A stretch of DNA of 8,647 bases, taken from JBLNDJ01 sp050261515 (GTDB lineage: Bacteria; Acidobacteriota; Terriglobia; Bryobacterales; Bryobacteraceae). The notes below the pieces were generated by a model. It did not search any database and had not been told where the DNA came from. It saw only the letters and a list, made by a program, of their open reading frames with translations. Position 1 is the first letter of the stretch. The number at the start of each line of letters is the position of its first letter. The translations under genes and the position numbers were made by a program. Of this stretch, positions 1 to 4,896 are shown piece after piece. The stretch lies in the NCBI GenBank assembly GCA_050261515.1, contig JBLNDJ010000022.1:1-8647 (forward strand), written 5' to 3'.

Positions 1-247
1 CCTCGCGCGGCGTCACCGCGAGCGCTTCGGCCTTGGCCGCATCCCCGACCGATACGCGCTGGATGTTCACGGGGCTTTCCACCACCAGCGACTTCCCCTC
101 GGTGACGAACAAGTCACGCGCGGAGCCCACAGGCGCACCGGCCTGGGGCTCCGGCTGCGTCTGTCCCTCGGCACGGAAGCCACCAGGCATTGCGCCTGCC
201 GCCAAGGCGGCGGCTACCACAGCGAAGAACAGTCTGGCTCGGATCAC
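1..247 (-). CDS. cpaC: Flp/Tad pilus secretin CpaC/RcpA, N-terminal part (cut by window edge)
   Basis: Outer-membrane secretin through which the Flp pilus leaves the cell. Only the first 82 codons are in the window; the gene continues past the left edge. The translation begins with a signal peptide (basic VIRAR, then a hydrophobic stretch at about residues 6-20, with likely processing after FRA near residue 26). A short Gln/Pro-rich linker follows. From about residue 45 comes the conserved secretin N-domain of pilus secretins: DLFVTEGKSLVVESPVNIQR, then VSVGDAAKAEALAVTPRE. That domain (the T2SS/T3SS pilus N-terminal region) precedes the BON and secretin domains in this family. The GTG start is chosen because it overlaps the cpaB stop as GTGA, has a strong AAGGAGG 7 nt upstream, and gives a clean signal peptide. 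It is co-transcribed and probably translationally coupled with cpaB. The family call is solid; the full architecture cannot be seen. Confidence 0.88.
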   Translation of the reverse strand, partial: MIRARLFFAVVAAALAAGAMPGGFRAEGQTQPEPQAGAPVGSARDLFVTEGKSLVVESPVNIQRVSVGDAAKAEALAVTPRE

Positions 248-1119
248 CGGGCTTCCTCCTTGAAACTGACCGAATTGCGCGTGGCGCCTTGGATGACCTC
301 GACCACAATGGGCGGATCCTTCCTGGCGGCTTGCATCACCACGGGCCGGGCGGCCGCCCGGACTTTCGGCTTGGGCGCCTCAGCCGTGGGGATTCCGTAT
401 TTCTGACCCAGGAACAGGTTCGTGACCGCGGTCCCCGGCGTCTGGGCGATCTGCTGATCGAGCGGATTGCGGAGCACGAGTTGGATCTTGGTCTCCGTGC
501 TCGCCAGGCTAAGCGTCTCGGCCTGCTCCGGCGTGACCAGCAGGTTCACGACCGGCACCGAGACCGGCTTGCCTTCAGCATCTTTCTGAATGTTCTGGCC
601 GGCCGAGAGCACTTCGATGTTCTGAAGCAGCGTCTTCGACAGCGTACCGAGATTCTGCGGCAGGCCCGGCGACGTTCCCGCGATGAGGACGTCCACCCGC
701 ATGCCCGGAAGCACGAACCCGGCCACGCCGATAATCTCGTTGACGCGGATCGCCACGGCCCTCATGCCCGGCGGAATCGTGGCGGCCAACCCGGCTCCCG
801 CGCCCTTCGGCGCAAGGCGAGCCTCGAGCATCGGCTCTCCCTGAAAGATGCTCGACACGACTCCTCTGCCCACCAGATCCTCTTTCTTAAGGACCGCGCC
901 CTGAGGCACCGCGCCGGCCCACGGCGAAAGCGTTACGTCCGCGTCGCGGAGCAACGTACCCACACCCAGGTTGCGCGCCGCCACGAACACCTGCGTTGTG
1001 GCGACCGCCTTGGGCTCGGCGGCGTTCAAACGGCTCGAAAAGTACCTGTAGAACAACAGGGCCACGAGCCCGGAGACAGCGAATGCAAAAACAAGAACCG
1101 AGACAAACCGCTTGTTCAT
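244..1119 (-). CDS. cpaB: Flp pilus assembly protein CpaB (RcpC/CpaB family)
   Basis: Inner-membrane-anchored periplasmic component of the Tad (tight adherence) secretion machine, thought to work with the CpaC secretin. It has 291 residues, a normal length for CpaB. One N-terminal membrane helix lies at about residues 7-24 (VSVLVFAFAVSGLVALLF). A SAF domain follows at about 43-103 (VFVAARNLGVGTLLRDADVT, then VGRGVVSSIFQGEPMLEARL). The RcpC/CpaB core at about 115-220 holds IPPGMRAVAIRVNEIIGVAG, FVLPGMRVDVLI, the segment LLQNIEVLSAGQNI, and VNLLVTPEQAETLSLASTE, all typical of CpaB. The Pro/Ala-rich tail after about residue 245 is variable. The start is ATG 1119-1117 with GAGGA a few bases upstream. 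It lies directly downstream of the pilin gene and a double hairpin, and its stop overlaps the secretin start, so it belongs to one operon. Confidence 0.95.
   Translation of the reverse strand: MNKRFVSVLVFAFAVSGLVALLFYRYFSSRLNAAEPKAVATTQVFVAARNLGVGTLLRDADVTLSPWAGAVPQGAVLKKEDLVGRGVVSSIFQGEPMLEARLAPKGAGAGLAATIPPGMRAVAIRVNEIIGVAGFVLPGMRVDVLIAGTSPGLPQNLGTLSKTLLQNIEVLSAGQNIQKDAEGKPVSVPVVNLLVTPEQAETLSLASTETKIQLVLRNPLDQQIAQTPGTAVTNLFLGQKYGIPTAEAPKPKVRAAARPVVMQAARKDPPIVVEVIQGATRNSVSFKEEAR
255..261 (-). promoter_or_regulatory. Strong Shine-Dalgarno deciding the GTG start of cpaC
   Basis: On the minus strand this reads AAGGAGG and lies 7 nt before the GTG at 247-245, inside the last codons of cpaB. It justifies the GTG start and the 4-nt GTGA overlap. 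Confidence 0.8.
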
Positions 1120-1133
1120 ATATGGTCCTCAAC

Positions 1134-1151
1134 GTCCGGCACGCGCCGGAC
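1134..1151 (-). repeat. Perfect 7-bp hairpin just upstream of the cpaB ribosome binding site
   Basis: GTCCGGC-ACGC-GCCGGAC: seven paired bases with a 4-nt loop, ending only a few bases before the cpaB Shine-Dalgarno. In the pilin-cpaB transcript it would fold next to the initiation site and could modulate cpaB translation or protect the upstream pilin mRNA. Its role is inferred. Confidence 0.6.
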
Positions 1152-1170
1152 ACGTCAGCCCTGTCGAAAG

Positions 1171-1200
1171 CAGTGGGGCATGCCGAGGCATGCCCCACTG
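1171..1200 (-). repeat. Perfect 14-bp inverted repeat between the pilin gene and cpaB
   Basis: Arms CAGTGGGGCATGCC and GGCATGCCCCACTG are separated by 2 nt, every base paired. As RNA it gives a stem of about 13 bp with a 4-nt loop. It begins 24 nt after the pilin stop. On the transcribed strand the 3' flank is CTTTCGAC, not a real U-tract, so full intrinsic termination is doubtful. A partial terminator, an mRNA 3'-end stabiliser that raises pilin over cpaB expression, or one copy of a dispersed palindromic element are all possible. Confidence 0.75.
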
Positions 1201-1224
1201 GATTCAATGCTTACTTGCCGCCGG

Positions 1225-1404
1225 TTAGGACGCGGCTGCCGTGGAAGCATTCCCCAACTGCGTGTTTGCCGTCGTCCAGATGCCCGACACGGCCGAGCCG
1301 GCGCCGATGAACAGCGCGGCCGAAGCAAGTGCGACAAAAGCGAGAAGCAGGGTGTATTCCACCAGATCCTGGCCCTGTTCGTCGCGTACGAAATTCAGAA
1401 GCAT
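1225..1404 (-). CDS. flp: Flp-type major pilin (type IVb prepilin, 59 residues)
   Basis: Structural subunit of the Flp pilus. The 59-residue product starts MLLNFVRDEQG and continues QDLVEYTLLLAFVALASAAL, ending in NASTAAAS. The features are those of Flp prepilins: a short basic/acidic leader ending in Gly11 (prepilin peptidase cleavage expected between G11 and Q12), Glu16 and Tyr17 at +5/+6 of the mature protein, then about 20 hydrophobic residues forming the N-terminal assembly helix. The mature protein would be about 48 residues, normal for Flp/Fap pilins. The start is ATG 1404 with GAGGAG at 1419-1414, 9 nt upstream. It is the first recognisable Tad gene of the operon, before cpaB and cpaC. 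Leader peptidase (TadV/CpaA) is not in the window. The C-terminus is Ser/Thr-rich and ends in Ser. It is short and easily missed by length-filtered gene calling. Confidence 0.95.
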   Translation of the reverse strand: MLLNFVRDEQGQDLVEYTLLLAFVALASAALFIGAGSAVSGIWTTANTQLGNASTAAAS

Positions 1405-1431
1405 GTCAGTTATCTCCTCGCGTAAGGATTA

Positions 1432-1447
1432 GCGATCCGAAGATCGC
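1432..1447 (-). repeat. GCGATC-N4-GATCGC inverted repeat with UUCG loop, upstream of pilin RBS
   Basis: On the transcribed strand it reads GCGATC-TTCG-GATCGC: a 6-bp stem closed by C-G around UUCG, an unusually stable tetraloop. It ends 12 nt before the GAGGAG of the pilin gene. It shares its exact arms with the copy at 1462-1477. Confidence 0.6.
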
Positions 1448-1461
1448 CGGTTTCTGTGTTT

Positions 1462-1477
1462 GCGATCTAGCGATCGC
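1462..1477 (-). repeat. Second GCGATC-N4-GATCGC inverted repeat, 30 bp from the first
   Basis: Same arms as 1432-1447 but with the spacer GCTA on the transcribed strand. The two copies start exactly 30 bp apart, close to three helical turns, which would suit tandem operators for a dimeric DNA-binding protein as well as tandem RNA hairpins. Confidence 0.6.
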
Positions 1478-1485
1478 ATCATCCC

Positions 1486-1500
1486 GCCGTCTGCGACGGC
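1486..1500 (-). repeat. Third small hairpin in the pilin leader
   Basis: GCCGTC-TGC-GACGGC on the plus strand: six perfect pairs with a 3-nt loop. With the two GCGATC repeats it makes three stem-loops within 70 nt upstream of the pilin. Confidence 0.45.
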
Positions 1501-1632
1501 CGGATATTGCGCCCGACACGTTTCCGCGTTCGTGATCAAGACGCGGTATTCGCGCCGGGCAAGAACTACGAAGCGGCTTAATGACGCCAAATTCCGCCTG
1601 GTCGCCGCCCAAGAATTCGTGAACATATTTCT

Positions 1633-3243
1633 TCACCTCGCCGCCCGCCGGAAAACAATCGCCTGGCCGTCGTCATAGACAGGACGCCAGCGCGCCGTTT
1701 CCTTCATGGCGCCCGCCAACGGCGAGTTCACGGCAAGAAGCACCGTGTGTATGCGGTAGCGGTCCAGGGTCTTCTGCCAATCCCACTTCACGGCCATCAC
1801 GTCCAGGTACTTCAGACTGAACTTTGAGCCGTAAAAATCGCTCCTGCCGTCCACAAAGACTTTGGTCCGCGGGTACAGCCGATAGATGAGGTAATCGCCC
1901 CACTCATCGTCGGTAAAGACTCCCTCGGCGAACTCCGGGCCGCGAAGCGTTTCGATCGCTCTGGCCGGGTACTTCTTCGGATCGTAGTCCGGACGGAACT
2001 TCTCGTTCGGCTGCGCGTGCAACAGCACACCGAGCAGGACAACACCGGCGACCGTGGCCACCGGGACCCGCGGGATCGACTCGATTTGCCCGATCTCCCG
2101 TCCGAGCTCGGTCACCCGGCGGCCCATCTTCCGCAGCCGGTCCGGCACATCGGCGCCGCTCAGCATGTGGGCGGCTTCGACGAGGCACGCCGCGATCGCA
2201 GGTGCTGCCGCGATCGCGTAGATCGGGATGTTCCGCGCAGACAGCAAAGCCAGGTGCGCCCAGCCGGCGAACAGAATCGGATACGCAAATTGCCGCCGGT
2301 ACAACTGCCGCGCGGCCGCAATCGCCCCCAGAACGATCATCGCCTCGACAAACTTCCCCATCGGGTGCTGGAAGTTCAGCGAGAAGAACTCGTGGATGTG
2401 CTCGTACTGGTAAGGGTCCGTCAGATACGCGTAAATGTGCTGGTGCAGCTTGATGCCGTACGGATTGACGATGGTCGCGGCCAGGCACGCGGCGCCGGCC
2501 AGTGTGTAGCCGCGAAGACGCGCGAGCGAAGCGGCCCGGTCGTCCCGGGCCGTGCTCGCAGCCCAGGCGACCGCCTCGCCGGCGGCGTAGGCGGCTATAA
2601 AAAGGAGGCCCGCGAGGAATCCGCCGTGCAGGTTGGTCCAGAGGACCATCAGCGGCGGCAGCCAGTACAGCAGGCGCGTCTGTCCGGCCTGGATGCGCTC
2701 AAGCAGCGCATAGAATATGACCGCGAACAGCATCGTCAGCAGGTGCGGGCGCGCCAGGCAGTGTATGGAGGCAACGGCCGCCGCAACCAGCGTCACCACG
2801 AGCGCGGCCGGGGCATTTTGAGACTTCCGCAGCGCCAGCCGGTAGAGGGCCGCGAACGTGAGCCCGATGACCACCGTGCTCGCGAGCACGACCGCCGCCA
2901 TGCCCCACTGCGCGTGCATCCATCCGAACGCCAGGTCCCAAAGCCATTCCCAGGCGAACCAGGGCTCGCCGGGCTTGGTGAACGAGAACGGGTCGCTCGC
3001 GGGCACGCGGCCGTTGGCCATCATCCACTGGCCCGTCCGGATGTGCCATCCCGTATCGCCGTCGCCGAGCAGCGCGTGCGCGCCGGCCAGACCCGCATAG
3101 ATAAATAGGATCGGAACCAGGAACGCCGCGTCCGTAAACGAAGGCAGGAATCGGGCGGCCAGGCTCGCGGGCCTGGACTGCTCCGCCGCGGCCGGAACCA
3201 CCGCCGCCTCGAATTCCTCGACTACGCCTACATCACGGAACAT
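1633..3243 (-). CDS. Polytopic membrane protein, GT-C glycosyltransferase-like
   Basis: A 536-residue membrane protein of about 9-10 helices with a soluble C-terminal domain. After the first helix (about 41-59) comes an extracytoplasmic loop with GDGDTGWHIRTG (Asp61, Asp63) and later RVPASDPFSFT. Acidic residues in this first loop are the hallmark of GT-C transferases, which move sugars from polyprenyl-phosphate donors outside the membrane. More helices lie at about 115-137, 145-163, 167-184, 192-230, 246-262, 299-315, 320-358 and 394-410. Residues 411-536 form a periplasmic domain with DDEWGDYLIYRLYPRTKVFV and then DGRSDFYG, a layout recalling oligosaccharyltransferase/ArnT-like proteins. 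The ATG lies inside the end of the PilZ gene (16-nt overlap, AGGACGAG upstream), so translation is probably coupled. No substrate can be assigned. Pilin or envelope glycosylation is a guess from position. It could also be a non-catalytic relative. Confidence 0.7.
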   Translation of the reverse strand: MFRDVGVVEEFEAAVVPAAAEQSRPASLAARFLPSFTDAAFLVPILFIYAGLAGAHALLGDGDTGWHIRTGQWMMANGRVPASDPFSFTKPGEPWFAWEWLWDLAFGWMHAQWGMAAVVLASTVVIGLTFAALYRLALRKSQNAPAALVVTLVAAAVASIHCLARPHLLTMLFAVIFYALLERIQAGQTRLLYWLPPLMVLWTNLHGGFLAGLLFIAAYAAGEAVAWAASTARDDRAASLARLRGYTLAGAACLAATIVNPYGIKLHQHIYAYLTDPYQYEHIHEFFSLNFQHPMGKFVEAMIVLGAIAAARQLYRRQFAYPILFAGWAHLALLSARNIPIYAIAAAPAIAACLVEAAHMLSGADVPDRLRKMGRRVTELGREIGQIESIPRVPVATVAGVVLLGVLLHAQPNEKFRPDYDPKKYPARAIETLRGPEFAEGVFTDDEWGDYLIYRLYPRTKVFVDGRSDFYGSKFSLKYLDVMAVKWDWQKTLDRYRIHTVLLAVNSPLAGAMKETARWRPVYDDGQAIVFRRAAR

Positions 3244-3608
3244 CTAATCTCGTCCTGCGCCGTCTTGCAGCCGTGGCTCCCGTTGCTGTAGCTGCGGAAC
3301 TGCATCTGGTTCACTTGCAGAGCCACCATCGGCTCGCCGCGCTCATCCGGCGCCACCCTCGTTACCACCGTCTGGCAGTGCATGCAGCGCCGCCCGAAAG
3401 AATGATTCGCCGGAAGCTCTATGTCCACCGACAGCAAGTCGCCCGTCTTCGGCAGCCGGCCGATCAGGCCGTCCGCGTTCCACTCGACCAAAATGCCGCT
3501 CCGGCTCATGTTCGTTGTCAGCCCAACAAACAGGCGCAACTTACTATTCGGAAACTCGACATGACAGGGTAGTCTTACATCTACCCTGGGGTCAGCACGC
3601 CTGTCCAT
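3228..3608 (-). CDS. PilZ-domain protein (probable c-di-GMP receptor)
   Basis: A 126-residue single-domain PilZ protein, presumed cytoplasmic. Both c-di-GMP-binding signatures are present: RxxxR as R4-A-D-P-R8 at the very N-terminus, and [D/N]xSxxG as N33-M-S-R-S-G38 followed by ILVEW. Beta strands of the PilZ barrel follow (GDLLSVDIELP, TVVTRVAPDERGEPMVALQV). A CxxC pair, C75-M-H-C78, sits in a strand position that usually holds at most one Cys, and the tail after about residue 105 is not part of the core. The start is the first ATG after an in-frame TAA; AAAGGA lies unusually close (2-3 nt) upstream. It is the first gene of the pilus operon and overlaps the GT-C-like gene, suggesting it signals c-di-GMP levels to that membrane protein or to pilus assembly. 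The PilZ identity is solid; the partner is inferred. Confidence 0.9.
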   Translation of the reverse strand: MDRRADPRVDVRLPCHVEFPNSKLRLFVGLTTNMSRSGILVEWNADGLIGRLPKTGDLLSVDIELPANHSFGRRCMHCQTVVTRVAPDERGEPMVALQVNQMQFRSYSNGSHGCKTAQDEIRCSVM

Positions 3609-3661
3609 TGTCCTTTAGTAACCCTAGACCCGTTCCTTCCAGCGATCAAGACCGAAAATAG

Positions 3662-3689
3662 ATGATATATTTTTGTTGACTGTGGTTAA
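3662..3689 (-). promoter_or_regulatory. Candidate sigma-70 promoter of the PilZ-GT-C-pilus operon
   Basis: On the minus strand TTAACC (3689-3684) and TATCAT (3667-3662) are separated by 16 nt in an AT-rich tract. TATCAT matches 5 of 6 consensus bases, TTAACC 4 of 6. Transcription would start near 3655, giving a leader of about 46 nt to the PilZ ATG. The -35 lies within the GGTTAACC palindrome, so a protein binding there would control the operon. Computed by eye only. Confidence 0.4.
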
Positions 3690-3784
3690 CCATGGAGCTT
3701 AAGATCAGAAATGCCCAAAAAACCCGGGCTTAGAGCTTATTCCATGGGTGAGAATACGAACAGAACGGAGCGGTTCGGTTAACC
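3684..3784. repeat. Two GGTTAACC palindromes (3684-3691 and 3777-3784)
   Basis: The same perfect 8-bp palindrome occurs twice in this intergenic region, 93 bp start to start. The first copy coincides with the candidate -35 of the leftward operon. Candidate operator pair for a dimeric regulator, possibly the response regulator encoded next door; this is inference. Confidence 0.4.
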
Positions 3785-3965
3785 AAAGGTTACTAGTGAG
3801 CCCAGTATGCGGGGGGTCGGATACCTACACATGCGAATGCCTGATGCATCTATCGGTTACAAACTTCAGGCCGCTTGGTACTATACCCGGACCCACGCCG
3901 CCGTCTTGCCGGTTGCCGCACGCATCAGACCGGACCACGTATCTGTTTTGGCGCTGAATAATAAT

Positions 3966-3994
3966 TTGATTTCGGCGCGTTATTTGGAGCTAAT
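3966..3994 (+). promoter_or_regulatory. Weak candidate promoter of the response regulator gene
   Basis: TTGATT (3966-3971), 17-nt spacer, GCTAAT (3989-3994). Each box matches 4 of 6 consensus bases; the -10 lacks the usual TA start. The position fits a short leader before ATG 4018. Confidence 0.22.
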
Positions 3995-4017
3995 TTTTGG
4001 CGAATGGAAAGCAGGCT

Positions 4018-4770
4018 ATGGCTCGAGTTCTTTTGTTCACCGATGAGCCGGTTCTCGCCAGAGGCTTCATTGGCACCGTTTCGTCCGTGCCCGGATTCGA
4101 TACAGTCTCCGTGTGCCACACGACTGCGGAACTCGCAGAAGCGGTCCCGAAGCTTGTCCCGGATGTCTTACTCATCGACTTAACCCCCGATGTAACCTTC
4201 GGCATTCTCACGCAGTTACAGCGCGACCTGCCCAACTGCCGCATCGTCCTTTGGGTGCGGACCATCTCGACGGAACTGGCCTACCAGGCGATGGAATTGG
4301 GCGTTCGCGGCGTGCTTCGCAAGACGCTCGGCCCCGAGTTGCTTTTGAAGTGCCTGACCAAAGTCTGCGAAGGCGAATTGTGGTTCGATAAGAACCTTAC
4401 CGCGAGCTTTTTGTCCGCGAAAATGGTCGCACTTACCAAGCGGGAAAGCCAATTGGTCGCGCTTCTTTCGCAGGGCCTGAAGAACAAGGAGATCGCGGCA
4501 ACGCTCCAGATCTCCGAGGGCACGGTCAAAGTCTATCTCTCGCGTCTGTTCCAGAAAGTGGGCGTGAAAGACCGCTTCGAGCTGGCGCTCTACGGGCTGC
4601 GAAATCTCCAGAACATGACCGGAGACCGGGCGGCGGATTCGGCTCCGCAACCCAAGTCCGTCGGCCGCGCGCGCAACCCCGCGCATGCGCAATGGCTGCG
4701 GTCGCTCGTAATGGAGCGGCCCGCCGAACGAATGGCGGGAGAAGTCGCGTTCTTTACGCCCCGCTCATAA
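4018..4770 (+). CDS. NarL/FixJ-family response regulator (receiver + LuxR-type HTH)
   Basis: Cytoplasmic DNA-binding regulator, 250 residues. The receiver domain (about 1-118) has the acidic pair as D9-E10 (FTDEPV), probable phospho-acceptor Asp54 in LLIDLTP, and the conserved Lys at about 102 in VRGVLRKT. The LuxR/GerE helix-turn-helix is at about 139-194: LTKRESQLVALLSQGLKNKE, IAATLQISEGTVKVYLSRLF, then KVGVKDRFELALYG, with the E-I-A and E-G-T-V-K-V-Y-L-S-R-L recognition-helix residues well kept. The tail (about 200-250) is low-complexity and unassigned. I prefer ATG 4018 over the in-frame TTG 3997, because the receiver fold begins at MARVLLF and GGAAAG lies upstream. No histidine kinase is adjacent, so the signal source is unknown. 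Divergence from the PilZ/pilus operon makes it a candidate regulator of that operon. Confidence 0.9.
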   Translation: MARVLLFTDEPVLARGFIGTVSSVPGFDTVSVCHTTAELAEAVPKLVPDVLLIDLTPDVTFGILTQLQRDLPNCRIVLWVRTISTELAYQAMELGVRGVLRKTLGPELLLKCLTKVCEGELWFDKNLTASFLSAKMVALTKRESQLVALLSQGLKNKEIAATLQISEGTVKVYLSRLFQKVGVKDRFELALYGLRNLQNMTGDRAADSAPQPKSVGRARNPAHAQWLRSLVMERPAERMAGEVAFFTPRS

Positions 4771-4817
4771 CCAATTGATTGTGGAAGACATTTTGGCCTG
4801 TGCGGCCTTTGACGTCG

Positions 4818-4840
4818 GGGCGCGCGTGTCTCGCGCGCCC
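4818..4840 (+). repeat. 9-bp GC-rich hairpin after the response regulator gene
   Basis: GGGCGCGCG-TGTCT-CGCGCGCCC: nine perfect pairs with a 5-nt loop, 48 nt beyond the regulator stop. No T-run follows (GGACAGCAGG), so classic intrinsic termination is unlikely. It may pause polymerase, aid Rho-dependent ending or stabilise the 3' end. Confidence 0.55.
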
Positions 4841-4866
4841 GGACAGCAGGGAACGCCGATTTCCGT

Positions 4867-4872
4867 TACAAT
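4867..4872 (+). promoter_or_regulatory. Candidate -10 box (TACAAT) for the TonB-like gene
   Basis: TACAAT matches 5 of 6 consensus bases and lies 25 nt before ATG 4897, after the hairpin. No good -35 is seen at 16-18 nt upstream, so the call is weak. Confidence 0.25.
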
Positions 4873-4896
4873 TCGGATTTCAAGGAACTGTGGGCC

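Larger units (their letters stand above)
1405..1632 (-). other. Structured pilin leader / spacer with doubtful small ORFs
   Basis: About 228 nt lie between the GT-C-like gene and the pilin. Two small reading frames occupy it. One is a 76-codon frame starting GTG at 1636, overlapping the upstream TGA as GTGA, and ending one nt before the pilin ATG. The other is a 65-codon frame from ATG 1626 with GAGGTG upstream, ending at 1429. Neither product resembles a family I know, and the two frames overlap, so at most one is real. The part nearest the pilin holds three inverted repeats (listed separately). I saw no convincing sigma-70 or sigma-54 promoter. I read this mainly as a 5' leader or internal regulatory region for the pilin; a translationally coupled small protein is the alternative. 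Confidence 0.45.
3609..4017. other. 409-nt divergent intergenic region, lower GC than flanks
   Basis: This separates the leftward PilZ/pilus operon from the rightward response regulator. It contains an AT-rich core near 3650-3680, a candidate leftward promoter, two GGTTAACC palindromes, two further GGTTAC half-like copies (3788-3793, 3855-3860) and a weak candidate rightward promoter near 3966-3994. Short reading frames on the plus strand (3748-3957 and 3807-4046) have no good ribosome site, mixed codon use and no recognisable product, so I do not call them genes. I looked for tRNA, GEMM-type c-di-GMP riboswitch and terminator patterns and saw none. Confidence 0.7.

Noticed and set aside
190..1425. 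Long plus-strand open frame (411 codons) opposite cpaB and the pilin gene
   Set aside because: Arg-rich, without recognisable domains; it mirrors the high-GC codon pattern of well-identified genes on the other strand.
1470..1477. GCGATCGC, resembling the cyanobacterial HIP1 octamer
   Set aside because: Only one copy noted, inside a larger GCGATC-N4-GATCGC element, and the gene content is not cyanobacterial.
2017..3108. Long plus-strand open frame (363 codons) opposite the GT-C-like gene
   Set aside because: Low-complexity Arg/Gln/His-rich product with no motif; antisense shadow of a convincing membrane protein.
3609..4017. Possible c-di-GMP riboswitch upstream of the PilZ operon
   Set aside because: No GEMM-type conserved core could be found on the minus strand, and the likely leader (about 46 nt) is too short.
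3997..4020. TTG start seven codons upstream for the response regulator
   Set aside because: The receiver fold begins at ATG 4018 (MARVLLF), and the extra residues are not part of any domain.
3748..4046. Two short plus-strand frames in the divergent intergenic region
   Set aside because: No ribosome site worth the name, mixed codon use, no family resemblance, and the longer one runs into the response regulator start.
4851..4878. Inverted repeat CCGAT/ATTCGG around the TACAAT box
   Set aside because: The arms do not match exactly (CCGAT against CCGAAT) and are too short to matter.
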